From: Microvirga sp. Mcv34
GTDB taxonomy: Bacteria; Pseudomonadota; Alphaproteobacteria; Rhizobiales; Beijerinckiaceae
Assembly (NCBI RefSeq): GCF_024519725.1
Contig: NZ_JALJRK010000031.1
Location: 10,352 to 64,896, forward strand
Length of the DNA stretch: 54,545 nucleotides
Direction: 5' to 3'
How positions within the stretch are numbered: the stretch's first letter is position 1; every line of letters starts with the position of its first letter. The notes under the pieces were generated by a model. It had not been told where the DNA came from and ran no database searches. It saw nothing but the letters and a program-made list of their open reading frames with translations. Made by a program: the position numbers and the translations under genes. Of this stretch, positions 50,120 to 54,545 are shown piece after piece.

Positions 50120-52186
50120 CTATGCAGCCTCGACAAATAGTGACATCTGCTCGATGCTCGCCTGTTCCTGGCGGGCGATCAATCGTGCCTTAAGGTTAGC
50201 GCCCCATGCACGATAGACAGGTGGCGGCTCCTTAATCATAGACGCTACAACGATGTTGGCATGTACCAGCGCCTTAGCGACACCTGGGCACACGGAGTTG
50301 CCGATCATTCGGGTCTGCGAAGTCCGCGTGAGGGGCTTCCCGTCATGGAGCGCTTCGAGGATATAGTCTTCGGGAAAACCTTGACCTCTGGCAAGTTCAC
50401 GGGGGGTCAACATCCTGAGGCCGATGTCCACCACGACGTATGAATCAACAGTAACGAACTCCCCACCGTCCCAGCAGCCAAACTCGCGGAGGAACTCGGC
50501 TACTTGACGCGCCTTGTTCATTAGCTCGGGGGCAAGTGGCGGCATACCACCCTTCACATCGGCGAGACCAAAGCGATCATGGGTGGTGATAGTGTGGAGC
50601 GGATCGGTGACAGGGGTATCCTGATCCGAACCGTAGTAGGCGACAAGCGAAGCTCCGACCGTTCCAATGTGATTGCCCTGTGCGGTAGCCGTGGGCATGG
50701 GGTCGGTGGCGGCCGAAGACCGCATATCCGAACCCTTCATGTTGATCACATGCGGAGCAGTGACCATGTGGGTTTCTACAACCCCATGACGGGGAGCCCC
50801 CGCCATAACAGTGTGGATCGGCTCGTCCGGACGTTGACCGATGCTGTTCTCCTGAAACTTGGTCAGGTGCGCAGCAACGACACTTTGGGTACAGCCCTTT
50901 CCAACGATCGTCGAAAGTGGCTCATCGGGGGAGTGTCCGATAACGCCGGTATTGTTCTGAGCGAGGAACGTCGCTACCAATCCAGTCTTTCCGCCTCCGC
51001 CGGCAGTCGCAGTCCCGACGGGCTCGTTAATATCAGACCCTACAGAGGCGCCGAAGTGACGAACCAATGACACCGCCGCCAAGGAACCTCCGTTGGCGTC
51101 AGGAACGATAGTTGGGTTCGGCCGGTCGATCGGGTACGTCCGCGGCTCCTGGCCAGGACGTTCGCCATACCGGGGAACCAGATACGGGGCGATAAGCGCG
51201 TTCTGGTCTTTTCTGCTCGCCGTGACAGTATGGAGCGGTTTTTCCGCCGAGCGGTTAAGACCACCCTGCTGGGCGTAGGTCATCACAGGCGCAACTAGCG
51301 CTTTCTCGCCGCGGCGGGCTGCGGTTACTGTCCGAAGTGGGTCCGTCAGGTCCTCGATCCGATCCCCGCCATGGTGGGTGAGCGAGACCAAGAAGGGAGA
51401 CTTGGAATCTAGGACGTACCGCTTGACGCCCTTGGCTATGCGCTGAAGCGTCGCCTTTTCGAGTGGACGCTTCGTCTGGATCCCCGTGTCCTCTTTAAAG
51501 CATTGAGCTTCCGCCTTCGTCATGAAGATGGACGGGCAGGGACGATTCCAGTCGATGATTTCCGCAGCGGTGCGCCACGGCAGAAGCTTGCCCGACTGAA
51601 CTTCTGCGCTTCCAGGATCACCATGGGTCGGCTCTGGCCATACAATTGGCTTACCGTCGCAGCGAGCCACCATGAAAAGCCGCTTGCGAATGGTCGGATC
51701 TCCGTAATCGCAGGCGCGGAGCTCTTTCTTCTCTACGCGGTAGCCGAGGCGCTCCAATTTGGACACCCATTCTGCAAATGTCTGGCCTTTGCGCTTCGGG
51801 CAAGGCATCTGGTCTTGGGTCAGCGGCCCCCAGTCAGCGAATTCTTCGACATTCTCAAGAAGAATGACCTTCGGGCGTACAACCTTGGCCCACCGAACAA
51901 CAACCCAGGCCAGATCGCGGATGTTTTTAGCTCGCGGTTTTCCTCCCCGGGCCTTCGAGTGGCTCCGGCAGTCAGGACTCGCCCAGAGGAGACCCACAGG
52001 TTCACCCTCTGTATACTTGCGAGGATCTACGCGCCAGATGTCGTGACGGACGTGGATGGTGTCGGGATGATTGGCTTCGTGCATCGACAACGCTTCGCCG
52101 TCATGGTTGATGGCGATATCAGGTTGCCGTCCTAGGGCCAGAAAAATTCCGGTACTTGCGCCGCCACCTCCGGCGAAGGAATCCAC
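50120..52186 (-). CDS. C5-cytosine DNA methyltransferase, 5'-truncated by IS21-family insertion
   Basis: 688 residues are visible from GTG 52186, but the native start is lost: the frame stays open upstream, reading SQSALDAAIGGKIV before DSFAGGGGAS, up to the IS end near 52236, with no start codon. Motif I is DSFAGGGGAS, motif IV SPDCRSHS with PDC instead of PPC (Cys73), motif VI LLENVEEF, motif VIII RKRLFMVAR, and IX/X RMIGNSVCPGVAKAL. The target-recognition region (about 270-560) has six to seven copies of a DxPLxTVTAxxxxGLVAxxLxxYG-type repeat. The end carries QMSLF, a good beta-clamp pentapeptide. It is probably a plasmid- or phage-type orphan methyltransferase with no restriction partner visible. 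Activity depends on restart at the GTG, which would omit IV of the start of motif I. Confidence 0.88.
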   Translation of the reverse strand: MDSFAGGGGASTGIFLALGRQPDIAINHDGEALSMHEANHPDTIHVRHDIWRVDPRKYTEGEPVGLLWASPDCRSHSKARGGKPRAKNIRDLAWVVVRWAKVVRPKVILLENVEEFADWGPLTQDQMPCPKRKGQTFAEWVSKLERLGYRVEKKELRACDYGDPTIRKRLFMVARCDGKPIVWPEPTHGDPGSAEVQSGKLLPWRTAAEIIDWNRPCPSIFMTKAEAQCFKEDTGIQTKRPLEKATLQRIAKGVKRYVLDSKSPFLVSLTHHGGDRIEDLTDPLRTVTAARRGEKALVAPVMTYAQQGGLNRSAEKPLHTVTASRKDQNALIAPYLVPRYGERPGQEPRTYPIDRPNPTIVPDANGGSLAAVSLVRHFGASVGSDINEPVGTATAGGGGKTGLVATFLAQNNTGVIGHSPDEPLSTIVGKGCTQSVVAAHLTKFQENSIGQRPDEPIHTVMAGAPRHGVVETHMVTAPHVINMKGSDMRSSAATDPMPTATAQGNHIGTVGASLVAYYGSDQDTPVTDPLHTITTHDRFGLADVKGGMPPLAPELMNKARQVAEFLREFGCWDGGEFVTVDSYVVVDIGLRMLTPRELARGQGFPEDYILEALHDGKPLTRTSQTRMIGNSVCPGVAKALVHANIVVASMIKEPPPVYRAWGANLKARLIARQEQASIEQMSLFVEAA

Positions 52187-52240
52187 AATTTTCCCGCCAA
52201 TTGCCGCATCAAGCGCGCTTTGTGAATTGTGCTTGATGCA

Positions 52241-52356
52241 GATTCCGATTTCATCCGGCCAGAGATTCCGAGATGAAGTCGGCCGCGATTCCGATCAATC
52301 CCCGGCCACCGTTCCGAGATCAATCCGGCCACCATTCCGATCATTGTCCGGCCAGG
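52241..52356 (+). repeat. Five 23-24 bp repeats at the IS21-family left end
   Basis: Units start at 52241, 52264, 52287, 52311 and 52334, with consensus GATTCCGATnnnnTCCGGCCA. Such multiple subterminal repeats are the transposase-binding sites of IS21-family ends. They look like iterons but belong to the element. Confidence 0.85.
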
Positions 52357-52436
52357 GGCTGAGACAGCGTCAAGAGGTATTCCCAGGGTCCGCCGATCAG
52401 GCATGAAGGCTCCATTGTTGCAAACAAGGAGCGGCC

Positions 52437-53972
52437 ATGCCGGCAAAGAGAAGGCTGACCATGAGAGCCATACGTCACATCCTGCGCCTGCACGCCAGTG
52501 GCGCGAGCGACCGGTCGATCGGACGATCCGTCGGAGCCGCCCGCTCCACGGTCCAAGACACCCTCAAACGGGCCAAGGCTGCCGGGCTGACCTGGCCCGT
52601 GCCCGCCGATCTCACCGACACCCTCCTCGAGCAGCGCCTGTTCGCCAGGAGCGGCGTCAAGACCGGCCTGCGCCGGCGCCCCGAGCCGGACTGGGCTGCT
52701 CTTGCCAGGGAGATGAAGCGTCCGGGCGTCACCATGACCATCCTGCACGAGGAGTACAGGGCAGCCTGTCCTGATGGCTACGGCTACTCGCGCTTCTGCG
52801 ACCTGATGCGCGAGTTCGAGCGCCGCCTGTCGCCGACCATGCGCCAGAACCACGTGGCCGGCGACAAGGTCTTCGTCGACTACTCGGGCAAGAAGCTGCC
52901 CATCGTCGATCCCGCCACCGGTGAGGTGCGCCAGGCCGAGATCTTCGTGGCGGTGCTCGGCGCCTCCAACTTCACCTACGCCGAGGCGACCTGGACCCAG
53001 ACCCTGCCGGACTGGATCGAGGCCCATGTGCGGATGTTCCGCTTCTTTGGCGGCGTGCCAAGGCTCGTCGTGCCGGACAACCTGAAGAGCGGCGTCCACA
53101 AGGCTGCCTTCTACGATCCCGAGCTCAATCGCAGCTACGGCAAGCTCGCTGCCCATTACGACGTTGGCATCCTGCCCACCCGCAGCCGCAAGCCTCGGGA
53201 CAAGAGCAAGGTGGAGGTGGGCGTGCGCTTTGCCCAGTTCTACATTCTCGGGCGTCTGCGCAACCGCACCTTCTTCTCGCTCGCCGAGGCCAATGCCGCC
53301 ATCGCGGGAGCAGTCGAGCGCATGAACGCCGCGCCCCTGCGCCGCCTCGGCATCAGCCGGCGCGAACTCTTCGAGACAGTGGAGAGACCAACCCTCGCGG
53401 CCCTGCCGGCAGACGACTATGAGTTCGCGCAATGGCAGTTCGCCCGCGTTGGGCTCGACTATCACATCGAGGTGGAAGGCTTCTTCTACTCCGTGCCTTT
53501 CGGCCTCATCGGCGAGCAGGTCGACGTGCGCCTGACGCAGCGCACCCTCGAGGCCTTTCACAAGGGCGAGCGGGTCGCCGCTCACAGCCGCCGCTATGGC
53601 GGACAGGCGCACGGCACCAAACCCGAGCACATGCCGGCCTCGCATCGGCATTATGCCTCCTGGTCGCCGGAGCGCTTCCGCTCCTGGGCCGCTGCGTTCG
53701 GCCCCAACACCGAGATGCTGATCGGCGCCATCCTGGCCTCCCGCCGCCATCCCGAACAGGGATATCGCACCTGCATCGGCGTGCTGCGCCACATGCGTGG
53801 TCTTTCCAAGGAGCGGGTCGAGGCGGCATCGGCCAAAGCCCTGGCGATCAGGGCCTTCTCCTACAAGGGCATTGCCTCTCTGCTCGATGCCCGCACGAGC
53901 CCCGAGCCTGCTTCCCCCGAGCATCCTGCCATCACCCACCGCAACATCCGCGGACCGGGCTACTTCCACTGA
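52437..53972 (+). CDS. istA: IS21-family transposase IstA
   Basis: The product is 511 residues. Helix-turn-helix (RHILRLHASGASDRSIGRSV) is followed by a DDE integrase core: Asp in KVFVDYSGKKLPIV, Asp in PRLVVPDNLKSGV and Glu in RDKSKVEVGVRF. The C-terminus is basic. AAGGAG precedes the ATG. It is transcribed with istB. A long opposite-strand open frame is a GC-bias shadow. Confidence 0.95.
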   Translation: MPAKRRLTMRAIRHILRLHASGASDRSIGRSVGAARSTVQDTLKRAKAAGLTWPVPADLTDTLLEQRLFARSGVKTGLRRRPEPDWAALAREMKRPGVTMTILHEEYRAACPDGYGYSRFCDLMREFERRLSPTMRQNHVAGDKVFVDYSGKKLPIVDPATGEVRQAEIFVAVLGASNFTYAEATWTQTLPDWIEAHVRMFRFFGGVPRLVVPDNLKSGVHKAAFYDPELNRSYGKLAAHYDVGILPTRSRKPRDKSKVEVGVRFAQFYILGRLRNRTFFSLAEANAAIAGAVERMNAAPLRRLGISRRELFETVERPTLAALPADDYEFAQWQFARVGLDYHIEVEGFFYSVPFGLIGEQVDVRLTQRTLEAFHKGERVAAHSRRYGGQAHGTKPEHMPASHRHYASWSPERFRSWAAAFGPNTEMLIGAILASRRHPEQGYRTCIGVLRHMRGLSKERVEAASAKALAIRAFSYKGIASLLDARTSPEPASPEHPAITHRNIRGPGYFH

Positions 53973-53986
53973 AGGAGACGACAAGC

Positions 53987-54545
53987 ATGTTGACCCACCC
54001 CACTCTCGAGTTGCTGCACGAGCTCGGCCTGCATGGCATGGCCAAGGGCTTCAAGGCGCTCAGCGACAATCCCGAGGCGCCGGCCCTGGGCCACGCCGAA
54101 TGGCTCGGCCTGATCCTGGATCACGAGGTGACGCTGCGGCAGCAGAAGCGCTTCGAGACCCGCGCCCGCGCCGCCCGGCTGCGCCATCCCGCGAGCGTAG
54201 AGGATGTCGACTTCCGGGCCCCGCGCTCGCTCGACCGGGCGTTGTTCCTCAAGCTGTCGTCCTGCGACTGGATCCGCGAGCGGCGCAACCTGCTGATCAC
54301 CGGCCCGTGCGGCGTGGGCAAGAGCTGGCTCGCCTGCGCGCTCGGGCACAAGGCGTGCCGTGAGGATCTGTCGGTGCTCTACCATCGGGTGCCGCGGCTG
54401 TTTGCGGCTCTGGCCCTGGCGCGCACGGAGGGCCGCTATGCCCGTCTGCTGCGGACGCTGGCGCGGGCGAAGTTGCTGGTTCTGGACGACTGGGGCCCGG
54501 AGCCGCTCACCCCTGAACAGCAGCGGGATCTGATGGAGATCGTCG
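53987..54545 (+). CDS. istB: IS21-family ATPase IstB (C-terminus beyond window)
   Basis: 186 codons are visible from ATG 53987, with GAAGGAGA upstream. The start runs LTHPTLELLHELGLHGMAKG. Walker A is TGPCGVGKSWLACAL and Walker B LLVLDDWGPEPL. IstB is an AAA+ helper that directs target choice for IstA. Confidence 0.93.
   Translation, partial: MLTHPTLELLHELGLHGMAKGFKALSDNPEAPALGHAEWLGLILDHEVTLRQQKRFETRARAARLRHPASVEDVDFRAPRSLDRALFLKLSSCDWIRERRNLLITGPCGVGKSWLACALGHKACREDLSVLYHRVPRLFAALALARTEGRYARLLRTLARAKLLVLDDWGPEPLTPEQQRDLMEIV

Larger units (their letters stand above)
52234..54545 (+). mobile_element. IS21-family insertion sequence (right end outside window)
   Basis: The element starts with TG near 52234-52238, then five IstA-binding-type repeats, istA and istB in the usual order. 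Its right end lies beyond the window. It has cut the 5' end off the methyltransferase gene. Confidence 0.88.

Noticed and set aside
52241..52356. Plasmid replication iterons
   Set aside because: The five repeats sit exactly at the left end of an IS21-family element, where transposase-binding repeats are expected.
52132..52446. 104-codon minus-strand frame spanning the IS21-family left end
   Set aside because: It crosses the IS boundary and the subterminal repeats and is in a different frame from the methyltransferase.
52341..53984. Open frame opposite istA (547 codons)
   Set aside because: It lies entirely antisense to a clear IS21-family transposase; GC-bias shadow.

Overview
The window looks like part of a large plasmid or chromid from an alphaproteobacterium, most plausibly a Methylobacterium or Microvirga relative (order Hyphomicrobiales). 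The basis is inference from a Caulobacter-type cpa/tad pilus operon, an Omp25-type porin, high-GC coding style, and plasmid/jumbo-phage-type replication genes. No rRNA, tRNA or CRISPR was recognised. Gene names rest on motif recognition by eye, without database searches.

Region 1 (1-12.3 kb, minus strand) is a tight-adherence (Flp) pilus operon in the order cpaB, cpaC, cpaD, cpaE, cpaF, tadB, tadC. It is followed by two tandem TadG-like genes that share about 1 kb of direct repeat; the distal copy runs off the left edge. Pilin, prepilin peptidase and TadE genes are not in the window. Region 2 (12.4-16.6 kb) holds a TopB-like topoisomerase, a small secreted protein and a decayed duplicate of the topB 5' end. 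Region 3 (16.8-18.9 kb) is a coupled pair of exported proteases: an astacin-like metalloprotease and a trypsin-like serine protease.

Region 4 (18.9-29.2 kb, minus strand) is a DNA-processing block. It has a DnaQ-type exonuclease, a DNA polymerase III alpha subunit with a degraded PHP domain, a separate small protein resembling the alpha C-terminal domain, a CobT-like VWA protein, a CobS/MoxR-like AAA+ ATPase and an SF2 helicase. Region 5 (29.3-35.7 kb) has a hypothetical protein, a porin 3' remnant, an IS3-family element (target duplication CTGAA) that splits a large RTX-type exported protein gene, an intact Omp25-like porin and a membrane protein. Region 6 (35.7-43.0 kb) encodes a 2050-residue protein joining a ParB-like segment, an N6-adenine methyltransferase and an SNF2-type helicase, with three small upstream genes. 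Region 7 (43.1-52.2 kb) has a secreted HExxH protein, an IS630-family element with an A7 frameshift site, a PAPS-reductase-like Fe-S protein, a probable DUF7007 protein, a ClpP-fold periplasmic protein, small hypotheticals and a repeat-rich cytosine methyltransferase. Region 8 (52.23 kb to the edge) is an IS21-family element that cut off the 5' end of that methyltransferase.

Two short sequences recur at gene fronts and suggest shared regulation. One is TTTAATTCG(G/C), or TTTATAATTCGCC, upstream of the pilus genes and several replication-block genes. The other is an A(A/T)CCCCAAA leader a short distance before start codons of the plasmid-core genes.
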